Shown here: one piece after another, positions 1 to 9,203 of the stretch
Numbering within the stretch: position 1 is the stretch's first letter
Layout: every line of letters starts with the position of its first letter
Assembly (NCBI GenBank): GCA_009783315.1
Contig: WRHI01000014.1
Span: forward strand, 1 to 39,882
Source: Peptococcaceae bacterium
GTDB lineage: Bacteria; Bacillota; Desulfitobacteriia; Desulfitobacteriales; Syntrophobotulaceae
Direction: 5' to 3'
DNA: 39,882 nt
The notes under the pieces: model-generated
Seen by the model: the letters and a program-made list of their open reading frames with translations, nothing else
Told to the model about the DNA's origin: nothing
The model's database searches: none
Program-made: the position numbers and the translations under genes

Positions 1-1
1 G

Positions 2-211
2 ATTGCCAAGCGTCGCTACGGCATGAATTTGATCATGGCAACCCTGAGGGACACAGCAGAAACAGAAGCGGCACTTACTATCCTGGCCATGAACATAGCA
101 TATGTTCTAAGAGCCTTTTTGCGTCTTTTTACAAATCGTTATTTTCCGGATTACCAGAGCATTGTTGCTGATTTTTTTGCAGTAAGACTAAGAGTGGGTT
201 TTGCACGTTGA
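2..211 (+). pseudogene. C-terminal fragment of a probable DDE transposase (cut by window edge)
   Basis: The frame is open from the left edge to a TGA at 209–211 and encodes about 69 residues. The fragment opens with a basic RRYG segment and then reads ATLRDTAETEA, a hydrophobic ALTILAMNIAYVLRAFL stretch, and a basic end. This layout resembles the extreme C-terminus of IS1182/IS4-like transposases, where an ETxETE-type segment precedes a hydrophobic helix. No catalytic motif lies inside the window, so the family cannot be fixed. The gene may be intact to the left of the window. A short hairpin (216–223 with 232–239) follows the stop but has no T-run. The call is by resemblance only. Confidence 0.4.
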
Positions 212-388
212 GAAAGGGGCCTGTTTTTCAGCGGGCCCCAAATAAGATTCCATCGTCAATTTTTGTATTTATCCTTTACATATAATATGTAATTACGGAC
301 AATGGTGAAGGCTATCCTCTCATAAATAAGGGATTTTATAGGAATCAGCGGCACGCTAAGCATCTTCCCCTTTCTATTTACAGCCTAC

Positions 389-697
389 ATGATCCTATAT
401 CCCATTGTTTTGACAGTTTTAGGCAAAAAACTCCGCTGGGGCCACAAAGCTTCCGAATTGTCATTCCGGGACGAGAGAGAGCAATTGATTGTGGCGCAAT
501 CAACCAAGACCGCTTATTATACCCTCATCGGCGGATTGATCACAGCCATATGCGCCCTAGGCGGTCTGCGGTTTTTCTCAGCTTTCTCCGGCATAACCAT
601 AAGCATCTACGCCGCCGCTATAATTCTGATGACAGCCTTGCTTGATGTTGCTGCCGCCGCTTTCTGCCTCAAGTGGTGTTGGGAGTATAGGAAGTGA
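389..697 (+). CDS. small two-helix membrane protein, possibly N-terminally decayed
   Basis: The 102-residue product has a hydrophobic start, a polar segment with a DERE motif near residue 29, and two strongly hydrophobic segments at about residues 44–65 and 70–93 before a basic tail. The DER-then-two-helices layout resembles DUF2178-type predicted membrane proteins, but I do not recognise it firmly. The ATG at 389 has no Shine–Dalgarno. The same frame is open and hydrophobic upstream to 326, and a better-placed ATG at 302 is separated from it only by a TAA at 323–325. The gene may therefore carry a 5' nonsense mutation. Function unknown. Confidence 0.45.
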   Translation: MILYPIVLTVLGKKLRWGHKASELSFRDEREQLIVAQSTKTAYYTLIGGLITAICALGGLRFFSAFSGITISIYAAAIILMTALLDVAAAAFCLKWCWEYRK

Positions 698-790
698 CCA
701 AATCATCAATATTTTGTAACTGTTCTAACCATGGACACACTGGGAGTTGTCTCGGTCACGATCTTCCCTCAAGTCCCGAAAGCAAGACGC

Positions 791-828
791 AAAAAGGCAC
801 AGGGCAGGAAATCGCCCTGTGCCTTTTT
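791..828. terminator. bidirectional intrinsic terminator
   Basis: A perfect 15-bp inverted repeat (791–805 with 814–828, loop 806–813) has GC-rich cores ending in five A on one side and five T on the other. It therefore terminates on both strands. It separates the small plus-strand gene ending at 697 from the minus-strand glycoside hydrolase gene ending at 868. Confidence 0.88.
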
Positions 829-867
829 GGTATCCTAAACTCGAACAACCCAATAAATCAAGCACCG

Positions 868-3800
868 TTAACTCTCATAGGAGTCAAAATCATAAAAGGA
901 TACTTTGGCATTCTGTCCCAGAAGCCTTACATAGCCGTCCGTCAGGAAAGGATTATCGTAATCATGGAAGTTGAAGACCTCCTCGCCGTTCACCATGACG
1001 ATGAAATGGTTCCCCTCCATGAAGATCGTGATCTCTATCTCCTGACCGGGCTGGAACCCCTGTATGATGTGATTCTTCAGATCAGGCCGGCCTCCCTGTT
1101 CTATCGAATACCCAAAGACATCAGCGCCGTTGCCGCCAGGTTTCCCTTTAGCCACTTCCACTTTCAGACCATTACTCGAATATCCTGTGAAAACAATATA
1201 GCCGCTGTTCCACTTGCCTGCGCCGGCTGTTTGCCGTACAGCCAGACCGGCGTAGAGAATGCCTGACCCCGGCAGGTTTTCCAGGGTATATTTGGTGGAA
1301 ACGACACCGTCAACCACTTCCGTGTTCTTCAGCTGGGCACGGTAATAATTATTGTCGCCATTGGGATCACGCACCAGTTTACCCGCTTCGTTTCTCCAAA
1401 CCTGAGAATTGTCGGGCAATTCCCAGTTGTTGATGTCACTGCAGGGATCCGCGTAAACCTTGAAGTCGCGGAAGGATGCCTCGGCGTTCAACATCAGAGG
1501 GCCCGCGTAGCCATAGCTGGAGCCGATAAACGCGTCGTCATTGAATCCGGTAATCCAGGCGTCGTCCACATAGACATCGATTCTGTCCCCCTTCATGACA
1601 ACCGTGATTTCCATCTCTTTGCCGAGGGCGGATCCAAGGATGCTGTGCCCCTTTAAATCCGGACGAACATTATCAAAGGCGTCGCCGGCGGGGGTTTTCC
1701 CTTTTGCCACTTCCAGGACAAAACACTGTCTTGCCGTGTTCCATTTTACAAAAACAACATATCCGGTATTGAACACCCCTTTACCTGTATCCTGTCTTAC
1801 CAGCAGACCGGTGTTACCGACGCTGCTGTTGATGGTCAATTTGGTGGAAACAACACCGTCGTTCACCTGAGCGCCCCTGTAATGGGCGTGTTTCCAATTG
1901 GATGTCGGATCATGGGTCAGCCGTCCGTCCGGGGTAACCTCCCACATGAAACTTTTGGCATCCCACTTTGTGATATCAGCGCAGGGATCACTTCTGTTGG
2001 CCTGGCCCATGAACTCAGGCGCCGGCTGGACGTTTAGGACTTTCGCCACGCTGGGCGTCGTCTGCCCGACCCCGTCGAAATCCCCGGTAAAGCTCAGCTT
2101 TGCGGCCTCCTCTTTGGGGGTTCCCACAGCCATGACCGTAAAGGTCACCCTTTGCTGACCTTCGGCGCCGGATCCTACTGTAACAGACTTTGTCGCTTCA
2201 CCGATAATAATATAGTCATCGCTGTCAAAACAGCCTGTCACTGTTCCGCTGATTTCAAAATCATTAAAGTTATAGACCGCAACCTCAATCGTGGTCGGCT
2301 GATTTGTCTTCAGGATATACCCCTGAGCCCTTTTCACATCATGGGAACGGGATTCTGCCGGGAATGTCTGATCCAACACGATCCTCTGAGCCGGTGTAAA
2401 GGGTTTGGATGCGGGCGCCGTCGGTGTATGGGGCTGTGAAGTATCCTTATACGCTCCCGCCGGAATATCGCCCTGAACCTTCAGATAAATAGGATCTTTA
2501 TCGAGAGAAATCCTGAATTCACCGTTGGCGGAGAAGACTGGCTCGGTCTCTCTAACGCCCATAATATCTGTCCGGATCCCTTCCGGTTTCTGCAGATCCA
2601 GCGCGACATCGTCCATCCGCTCATCGGACCAGAGCACCAGTACCGTATCGCCGCGATCCCGGAAAGCATAGCCATACGCGCCGGCAGACAGACTGACTTC
2701 ACCGGCATACTTCGCCTCTCCCAGCACTTCTATCATGGCGGCCGCGGCAGCATAAGCGGCGTAAGGAGTTACCCAGCCCTGGTTGGTACTCAGGTTCCTC
2801 GTTGGGCTGAAACAACTCCAGTAGACGTTCGGGTAACCCTGATTCGTTTCGTATTCCCCCGGTTTTCCAGAATACCAGAAGTGTCTGTCCACACCGGTTG
2901 ACAGGCTCATGGCGGCCGAGGTCACCCAATACCGCGCCTGCGCCTTTTGTTTGTCATAGCTGCCATCCAGTCCCTCGGGCGAAGCAGCGCCCTGGCCGGG
3001 TGAATACGGAATCGCGCCGCCGGCCTCAGTGAGCCACGCTGACGTTCCGGCGCCGTTGGGCAAATTGTTTTCCAATTCATTTTTCTTTTGCAGATGCAGC
3101 GTGTTTTTTGTCAGGGAGAGCATATGGTTATCATAAGACCCATCATATTTGCCCAAATCAATGCGTGGTACAGCCGGATTTGCGTTCGGCTGGTGGTTGT
3201 GGAAACTATAGATTTCCAGATAATCCATCACGCCGTTCTCAAACATGGTGTCCTGATACGAACCGTACGTGCCGATGCGCGGCATCATTCCGCCCATGGA
3301 AACAAGAGGATTGGGCATGGCAGAATCATGAAACCCAATGGACATGGCTTTCAGAACCGCCGCGTATCTGTCGGCGCCCTCGCCGTAACCGGTGCCGATG
3401 CCAAGGTTATCGAATACCGTGCTTGACGGTTCATTCCACAGCGCCCAGGCGGATATCTGATTCTGGTACCGGGTCCCTTTTTCCGCCGCCTCATTATAAG
3501 CCATACGCAAATTGCCCGGCAGCTTGTTCATATAAGCGTTCCGGAGATTCGTCGGAAGGCTCATGAACTGTTCATGATTATCCGGAAGCATATTGAATTG
3601 CTGTTTGGCAGCGTTACTGACAGCCGTCTCATCTTCAAGATTATCCTGGGGTAAATATCTGAGATCCGACAACACTTTGAGACCTTCCTGATTAAGATAC
3701 CCAAGAGGAAGTTCAGCCTGGTTTAAGTTACCGGGAGATTGCCAGTTCATCCTCTGGCTGACCCAAGGAACGCCGCTGCGCCTGACGGCCCAGGCCAGAT

Positions 3801-6318
3801 CAGCAAACATCAATTTGTAATTGGCCGCGTCATTCCACGAATTTCGAGCCGTTAACACTGATGTGTCCATTCCGAAGGGAGAATCGATGGCGGGATCCGA
3901 GAGAGGTGGAACCACAGCGAAATTGTCGGTAACTCTTTCACCCGGTACCCAGGCTTCTACAATATAATGGCCCGTATTCAGGCACCCCGCAGGAACTGTT
4001 GTCTGCAACTGTCCTGCCGGAACATAAGCGGTTCCGGTTCTGACCGGTTCGTGAAAATAATCTGTGATTGTCCAATTGACCCAGGAATCGGTGCCCGTCG
4101 CCTTTTGGAGGGTGATGTCAAAAATAAAATCGTCATCAGAGGTGAAAATGTTCATTGTCCCCGGGCCGGGATCTGTTCCCGGAGTCACTTTTGCGCCTTT
4201 GACATAATCCAGGCCGGACGCCGGAATCAGGATTCTCCACACGGCATGCAATGTGATGTCAATACCAGACGACAGAGTGGGACTCAGGCAAATCGGTCCG
4301 CTGGCGCTTCCCATCGCCCAGCCGACAAATTCCACATCCGTTTCGGCGGGAGGTGCCTGTGCCAGGGTAAATACCGGATCTTCAAAAGTCCCCGGGGACG
4401 CGCTGTTGGCATATTGCCGGCGCGTGTCTGCCCTATCTGTCAGTTGTTCACCCCCATTGAAATAAGTCAACGTGACCTGACGTTCATACAATCCGTAGTA
4501 CGTCGGGGGAACCGCATCGGTGACGCTTACCGGAAAAGTCTGAACAGGCTCGGCATTGGCCGCCGTCTGGTCTTTCCCGCTCCACCCTCCGGGGGTCCAG
4601 CCGGCATATTCACCCTGTTCCGGAGGATCAGCCTGTCCTTCAGTATCATTGTTATAAATCAGCACCGGAACGGGCCGGGATCCGTTGATATCCTGGAAGT
4701 TCGCTGTCAGTTCTTTCTCGTAGATGGCGTACAGTGTTATATCTGAGGAATAGATTTGAAGATCATAAAAGGATACCCGGGTATTCGCTGCCAGAAGCCT
4801 CACATGATCACAATCGTCAGTTCGGAAGTCTGGATCCGTAAAATCGAAAACCTCGACGCCGTTTGCTTTGATGACGAAATGGTCATCCTCCATAACAATT
4901 GTGATCTCTACCTGTTGCCCGAGCGTGAATTCGGGTATTGTTATTCTCTTATCCGCCTGACCATCAAAAGCATCTCCGCCATTACCGGCGGGTTTCCCTT
5001 TGGCGACATTTACATACAAACCGTTGTTCTTACAACCCACATAAACAATATAGCCGCTGTTGTAGATACCAGCGCCGGCTTTCTGCCGTACAGCCAAGCC
5101 GGCATAGGGATTCCCCGGACCGGAGGGGCTGTCTATGGTGAATTTTGCGGAAACAACGCCGTTGAGGATCTGAGTGTTCCTGAACTGAGCGTATCTGTAA
5201 CCATCCATAACCGGATCGCGCACCAGTTTCCCGTTCTCGATTCTCCAGATATCCTCCGGTCTCTGCCAGTTTTCAAGCTCATTGCAGGGGTCCGCATAAC
5301 CAGGATCAGGCTGATTAACCCGGTCAGACGGCGACGGTGGCATAGCATGGCTCAGCCACCCCGTTCTCGCGTCCCTGTCCGTGTTCCAGCCGAGGAACTG
5401 CCAGCCATTCCCTTTATCGGCTGTCAGGGGGAGATTCAACGTCGCGTTGGCGGCGGCTTTCATCGGGGATGACAATACCTCTCCGGTATCCGGCTCGGTG
5501 CCGCCGTTGGCCCCGTAGTTGAATGTGACGGTGTATTCGTCATATTTCCATACGGCATACAGTGTGGCATCCCCGTCAATCGTTATGAGGCTGCCGGGAT
5601 GATACCTGATGACGCCATCCGGGCTGTTCAGCGCCCAGTAATCCAGGTCCGCACCCGATTTGGTTGCGGACCTGACGGTGAGCTCCGGGTTCTTGTAAAG
5701 CCCGAGGCTGTTGATGTATTGTATCCCCGAGGTTGCGTACGAATCCTCTGCCAGTACGCCGCCCTCGGTTTCATAGCTCAGAGTGATTGGACGTTTATAC
5801 AATCCGTAATACATCGGAGGAGCCGTATCCGTAATGCTCACCGGGAAAGACAGAGCCGGATCGGCATCCGGTTCCGTCGAGGCACTCCATCCTCTGGTCA
5901 TCCAACCGGTGAACGGGCCCTGCTCCGGAGGCACAACTTCTCCCCCAGGGTTGTTGTTATAAATTGCCGCCTGAATCGTCCGATCTCTGGGTTCGGTTGC
6001 ATTGTAGTCCCTGAAAACTACCGGCAGATTCTTTGTGTAGATGGCATAGAGCCTCAGGGGATCCGGCAGAGGCAGGGGCAGAGAACTCAGCTCTGTGGTT
6101 GCGTCCTTTTCGGTGTTCCAGCCGAGAAAATCCCAGTCTCCTTTCTCAGCGCCCTTCAGAGTCAGATCCACTTCAGCGGCGCTGCCGCCGTTTTCTCCGT
6201 AGTCATAGGTGACGGTATTCACTGCCGCGAAGGCATTCGGAACGACACATTGTGTACTCAAGAGCAACACAAAGGCAAAAGAGCACAGGAAAGCTAACCA
6301 ACGTGATTTTGGGTTCAT
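868..6318 (-). CDS. giant secreted multidomain glycoside-hydrolase-like protein with InlB-type repeats and ConA/LamG-like modules
   Basis: The 1816-residue product has a Sec signal peptide (residues 1 to about 32, ending AFA-A) and no LPxTG or lipobox. In order it carries: InlB B-repeat-like segments (FLGWNT and LYAIY signatures, about 35–700); a ConA/LamG-like module at about 340–525 nested inside one such repeat; a TIM-barrel-like domain at about 812–1280; a beta-rich segment at about 1307–1432; and two more ConA-like modules at about 1443–1622 and 1624–1815. The barrel has a WNEP motif with Glu963 as candidate acid/base and a WLTEAGG segment with Glu1098 as candidate nucleophile, the pattern of clan GH-A retaining hydrolases. 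An ATG nine bases upstream (6327) touches GGAG directly, whereas the ATG at 6318 sits nine bases after it, so 6318 is chosen. The gene lies 73 bp after the BlaR1-like gene and is probably co-transcribed. Substrate unknown; a plant or host polysaccharide is an inference. Confidence 0.8.
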   Translation of the reverse strand: MNPKSRWLAFLCSFAFVLLLSTQCVVPNAFAAVNTVTYDYGENGGSAAEVDLTLKGAEKGDWDFLGWNTEKDATTELSSLPLPLPDPLRLYAIYTKNLPVVFRDYNATEPRDRTIQAAIYNNNPGGEVVPPEQGPFTGWMTRGWSASTEPDADPALSFPVSITDTAPPMYYGLYKRPITLSYETEGGVLAEDSYATSGIQYINSLGLYKNPELTVRSATKSGADLDYWALNSPDGVIRYHPGSLITIDGDATLYAVWKYDEYTVTFNYGANGGTEPDTGEVLSSPMKAAANATLNLPLTADKGNGWQFLGWNTDRDARTGWLSHAMPPSPSDRVNQPDPGYADPCNELENWQRPEDIWRIENGKLVRDPVMDGYRYAQFRNTQILNGVVSAKFTIDSPSGPGNPYAGLAVRQKAGAGIYNSGYIVYVGCKNNGLYVNVAKGKPAGNGGDAFDGQADKRITIPEFTLGQQVEITIVMEDDHFVIKANGVEVFDFTDPDFRTDDCDHVRLLAANTRVSFYDLQIYSSDITLYAIYEKELTANFQDINGSRPVPVLIYNNDTEGQADPPEQGEYAGWTPGGWSGKDQTAANAEPVQTFPVSVTDAVPPTYYGLYERQVTLTYFNGGEQLTDRADTRRQYANSASPGTFEDPVFTLAQAPPAETDVEFVGWAMGSASGPICLSPTLSSGIDITLHAVWRILIPASGLDYVKGAKVTPGTDPGPGTMNIFTSDDDFIFDITLQKATGTDSWVNWTITDYFHEPVRTGTAYVPAGQLQTTVPAGCLNTGHYIVEAWVPGERVTDNFAVVPPLSDPAIDSPFGMDTSVLTARNSWNDAANYKLMFADLAWAVRRSGVPWVSQRMNWQSPGNLNQAELPLGYLNQEGLKVLSDLRYLPQDNLEDETAVSNAAKQQFNMLPDNHEQFMSLPTNLRNAYMNKLPGNLRMAYNEAAEKGTRYQNQISAWALWNEPSSTVFDNLGIGTGYGEGADRYAAVLKAMSIGFHDSAMPNPLVSMGGMMPRIGTYGSYQDTMFENGVMDYLEIYSFHNHQPNANPAVPRIDLGKYDGSYDNHMLSLTKNTLHLQKKNELENNLPNGAGTSAWLTEAGGAIPYSPGQGAASPEGLDGSYDKQKAQARYWVTSAAMSLSTGVDRHFWYSGKPGEYETNQGYPNVYWSCFSPTRNLSTNQGWVTPYAAYAAAAAMIEVLGEAKYAGEVSLSAGAYGYAFRDRGDTVLVLWSDERMDDVALDLQKPEGIRTDIMGVRETEPVFSANGEFRISLDKDPIYLKVQGDIPAGAYKDTSQPHTPTAPASKPFTPAQRIVLDQTFPAESRSHDVKRAQGYILKTNQPTTIEVAVYNFNDFEISGTVTGCFDSDDYIIIGEATKSVTVGSGAEGQQRVTFTVMAVGTPKEEAAKLSFTGDFDGVGQTTPSVAKVLNVQPAPEFMGQANRSDPCADITKWDAKSFMWEVTPDGRLTHDPTSNWKHAHYRGAQVNDGVVSTKLTINSSVGNTGLLVRQDTGKGVFNTGYVVFVKWNTARQCFVLEVAKGKTPAGDAFDNVRPDLKGHSILGSALGKEMEITVVMKGDRIDVYVDDAWITGFNDDAFIGSSYGYAGPLMLNAEASFRDFKVYADPCSDINNWELPDNSQVWRNEAGKLVRDPNGDNNYYRAQLKNTEVVDGVVSTKYTLENLPGSGILYAGLAVRQTAGAGKWNSGYIVFTGYSSNGLKVEVAKGKPGGNGADVFGYSIEQGGRPDLKNHIIQGFQPGQEIEITIFMEGNHFIVMVNGEEVFNFHDYDNPFLTDGYVRLLGQNAKVSFYDFDSYES

Positions 6319-6391
6319 TTTTAACATCTCCTATTTTTTTTTGCATGGTTCGGTAGTAGACTGGGATGGCTGCTCAAATGCGGATTATGAT

Positions 6392-8731
6392 TTAGAACTG
6401 ATAAACCTTAAACTCTTTGAAGGATATCTCTGCATCCTGCGCGAAAGGTCCCACATGACCCGAAATGAAGTCATCGTCGTTGAACCCGGTAATCCATACA
6501 CCATCCGCGTAAACATTGAATCTGTTCCCCTTCATAACAATCACGATCTCAACCTCTTTCCCGATCTCGGATCCGGATATAAGAAGATTCTTCAGATCTT
6601 TTCGGTCAGCAAGCCCGTCGCCCCCGTGTCCGGAAGGTATTCCTTTCGCAACATTTATGATCAAACTGTTTGTCCTGTCGCTCCAGCCCACATAAACAAC
6701 ATAACCGGTATTATACTGGTTTCCGCTTGTTTTTTGCCGTACGGCCAAACCGGCCCAGGGAATATCCGTGCCAGACAGTCGCTGGATGGTTATTCTGGCA
6801 GAAACGACGCCGTCAGTTACTTCAGTGTTCCTGAGGTAAGCGTATTGATAACCCGTTTTGCCCTCTGGGTCTCGCACCAGTTTCCCATTTTCACTCCGCC
6901 AATTGTTGTGATTGGTGGGAAACCTCTCCCACTTTTCAATGTCCTCGCAGGGGTCAGGATACACAATAATATTGTCAAAATCACAAACCCTGAAGTCGCT
7001 GAAGGATATCCGGGCATCCTGCGCCAGAGGCCCCACACAACCCGCAATAAAGTCGTCATCATTGAACCCAGCAATCCAGGCGGCGTTCACATGAACGTCG
7101 ATTCTGCTTCCCCTCATGACAACTGTGATCTCCACCTCCTTCCCGAGCTCTGATCCGGGTATTATCAGGTTCTTAAGATCCGACCGGTCCGTAAACCCGT
7201 CGCCGCCATGTCCGGAACGTATGCCTTTGGCGATATTCAATATCAGGCTCTTATTTTTGTCGCTCCATCCCACGAATACTGTATAGCCACTGTTCCATTT
7301 CCCTGTATTGGCTTCTCGCCGCACGGTCAGACCGGCCCAGGGAATGTCTGCGTCAGACCGGCGTTCAATCGTCACTTTTGCGGAAACGGTGCCATTGACC
7401 ACTTCCGTGTCCCTGAGATGCGCGTAATCCCAGGACGATACTCCTGACGGGTCATGTACCAGCTTTCCGTCCTCTATTCTCCAGTTGGTTTCCTCCGGAA
7501 ACCTCTCCCATTTTTCGATATCCCCACAAGGATCTGCATACGCACCCTGACCGGCCTCCGATCCCGACAGGTATGTCTCCTTTCCCGCTTCCACAGAACC
7601 CACAGTGACTTGAGCCGCGCTGCCAACCACCACCGCCAGCAGCATGGTCAGCATGAGAAACAGGGATCCGCTGCGTTTGGCCGGCGTCAGCACAATGTTT
7701 TCAAAACGTCTTTTCAGATCTTTGGCGCCGGCGCTGAAAGAGGTGGTCAGCCCGGGCAGCCTCCTGGTTTTGCCCGGTTTGAGCGTCAGCAGAATCGACT
7801 CGCTGTATTCTCTGCGGCGGGTTCTGTCCTGCCCGCGGGTAACCAGTTCATCGCACACCAGTTCCAGGTCACGGTCGCCGGCCCGGTTCATCACCCACAC
7901 CAGAGGGTTGAACCAGTGTACCGCGTTAGCCAGGTTGATGATCAGCTTGTACCACAGATCGCGGCGCCGGCAATGGGTCATCTCGTGGTGAATGACATGG
8001 CCCAGCAAACAGGGATCATAGGTCTCCCCGGGCAGAACCAACGCCGGACGGATCAGCCCCGTTACAAAAGGACTGCGTATCCCTTGGCATATCATAATCC
8101 GCATATCCGGATAGAAAGCCATTTCTTCCATAGTCCGGCGGACAGAACGAGCCACCTCCGCGCTGCCGCAGGGCCGCCACATTCGGCGAAGGGAAACACG
8201 GAACCACAGGGCTTTGATGCCGCCGACCAGAAGAAAAGCCACCACCCCCAACAGCCAGACCATGACCAGAAGATCCATCAAGGTCAAACCGGACAAACTA
8301 TCGGGAGAAGCCGCTGCCGCACCCGTTGCCGGATCTGCCGCCGGAGTCGTCGCCGGAGTTGACACCAGAGCCGCTGATGGATCTGCTGATGGATCCGCCG
8401 CCGGATCTGTCGCCGTCCTCGACCTCTGAGACTGAGTCCAAAGTTCGGAAGATCCTCCCCCTGATTGCCCAATGATATCCTGCGAAGCTGTCGGAGAAGT
8501 CCCGATAACCACAATATCCGGGACAGAAAAAGCAAGGGGCGCTTTGCTCACAGGCAGGGTAACCGGTATCACCAGCCAGATAGCAAAAAACAGCCACACC
8601 CAATAACGCCACCTGGGAGAATACCGTCTGTTCATCCAAGCCGCCGCCGCTACAATTAACGCGGTCAGCACCCCGGCGATCAGCGAAACAGTGAACATTT
8701 TCGCAAAGATTATTTTCACAAGTTCAGGCAT
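6392..8731 (-). CDS. BlaR1/MecR1-type M56 membrane metallopeptidase with a duplicated ConA/LamG-like sensor in place of the beta-lactam sensor
   Basis: The N-terminus has two membrane helices (about 4–28 and 42–60), then an extracytoplasmic Ala/Pro/Asp-rich low-complexity loop (about 105–145), a third helix (about 148–170), and a cytoplasmic M56 protease domain. HEMTH (249–253) is the zinc HExxH site and Glu290 in RDLELVCDE is the expected third ligand. A fourth helix (about 354–374) leads outside. In BlaR1/MecR1 the outside domain is a penicillin-binding sensor. Here it is two tandem modules (about 400–583 and 593–779) of the type found three times in the neighbouring secreted hydrolase. By family knowledge, ligand binding would trigger the protease and inactivate the upstream BlaI repressor. 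A TTG at 8737 is possible, but the ATG at 8731 has AGGA six bases upstream, overlapping the blaI stop. The family call is strong; the ligand is inferred. Confidence 0.85.
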   Translation of the reverse strand: MPELVKIIFAKMFTVSLIAGVLTALIVAAAAWMNRRYSPRWRYWVWLFFAIWLVIPVTLPVSKAPLAFSVPDIVVIGTSPTASQDIIGQSGGGSSELWTQSQRSRTATDPAADPSADPSAALVSTPATTPAADPATGAAAASPDSLSGLTLMDLLVMVWLLGVVAFLLVGGIKALWFRVSLRRMWRPCGSAEVARSVRRTMEEMAFYPDMRIMICQGIRSPFVTGLIRPALVLPGETYDPCLLGHVIHHEMTHCRRRDLWYKLIINLANAVHWFNPLVWVMNRAGDRDLELVCDELVTRGQDRTRRREYSESILLTLKPGKTRRLPGLTTSFSAGAKDLKRRFENIVLTPAKRSGSLFLMLTMLLAVVVGSAAQVTVGSVEAGKETYLSGSEAGQGAYADPCGDIEKWERFPEETNWRIEDGKLVHDPSGVSSWDYAHLRDTEVVNGTVSAKVTIERRSDADIPWAGLTVRREANTGKWNSGYTVFVGWSDKNKSLILNIAKGIRSGHGGDGFTDRSDLKNLIIPGSELGKEVEITVVMRGSRIDVHVNAAWIAGFNDDDFIAGCVGPLAQDARISFSDFRVCDFDNIIVYPDPCEDIEKWERFPTNHNNWRSENGKLVRDPEGKTGYQYAYLRNTEVTDGVVSARITIQRLSGTDIPWAGLAVRQKTSGNQYNTGYVVYVGWSDRTNSLIINVAKGIPSGHGGDGLADRKDLKNLLISGSEIGKEVEIVIVMKGNRFNVYADGVWITGFNDDDFISGHVGPFAQDAEISFKEFKVYQF

Positions 8732-8740
8732 GTACAATCC

Positions 8741-9148
8741 TCATTCCCGTCCTTCACGGCCCAAATTCTCATCCAGAAACTCACGCAGTTCCATGAGCTC
8801 ATCCTCACTAATAGCCCCGCTGTTATTCAGAGCGGAAATCATGCTGGTGAAGGAGTTGTTATGAATTTTCTCCAGGAAATCCCTGCTCTCCCGTTCCCGG
8901 TATGCCGCCCCCGAAATAATGGCGGTATAGTAGTTGGTCCGGGTACTGCGATCACAGTGGACAAACCCCTTCTCACACAATCGCGCCAGAAAAGTCATCA
9001 CCGTGGAAAGCGTCCAGCTGCGGCTGGTGATCTGATCCAGTATGAAGGTCGATGTCAAGGGATGATCTTCCCGCCAGATGATCTGCATGATCTCCCTCTC
9101 GGTCTCACTTAGTTTTGGTTTGCCGGGTTCCTTGAAGCGTTTCGTCAT
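8741..9148 (-). CDS. BlaI/MecI/CopY-family winged-helix repressor
   Basis: The 135-residue size is typical of BlaI/MecI. The N-terminal winged helix is visible: KLSETEREIMQIIW opens helix 1, a WTLSTVMTFLARLCEKG recognition-helix segment follows, and the wing reads FVHCDRSTRTNYYTAII. The C-terminal half is the dimerisation and cleavage region, ending EFLDENLGREGRE. The start is supported by a near-perfect GGAGGTGA (9158–9165). It is the first gene of a three-gene minus-strand operon with the BlaR1-like protease and the secreted hydrolase, so its likely role is to repress this operon until the protease inactivates it. Confidence 0.9.
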   Translation of the reverse strand: MTKRFKEPGKPKLSETEREIMQIIWREDHPLTSTFILDQITSRSWTLSTVMTFLARLCEKGFVHCDRSTRTNYYTAIISGAAYRERESRDFLEKIHNNSFTSMISALNNSGAISEDELMELREFLDENLGREGRE

Positions 9149-9167
9149 TTTGCTTGATCACCTCCAA

Positions 9168-9203
9168 AATGTTATCATTCAGCAACATGTCTAACGTTAT
9201 CAT
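9168..9203 (-). promoter_or_regulatory. candidate repressor operator: two direct 11-mers over the promoter
   Basis: The minus strand carries ATGATAACGTT (9203–9193) and ATGATAACATT (9178–9168), identical at 10 of 11 positions and 25 bp apart. The first overlaps the −10 box and the second lies in the early leader just before the ribosome binding site. This is where a BlaI-type autorepressor would be expected to bind. The sequence differs from the classical TACA/TGTA dyad of bla and mec operators, so the assignment is inferred from position. Confidence 0.5.

Noticed and set aside
216-239. Hairpin after the transposase-like fragment considered as a terminator
   Set aside because: The 8-bp GC-rich stem is not followed by a T-run on either strand.
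4756-5472. Long plus-strand frames opposite the giant secreted protein (also 3967–4746, 5599–6297, 6209–7153)
   Set aside because: They mirror the repeated modules on the minus strand and have no recognisable domains or ribosome binding sites.
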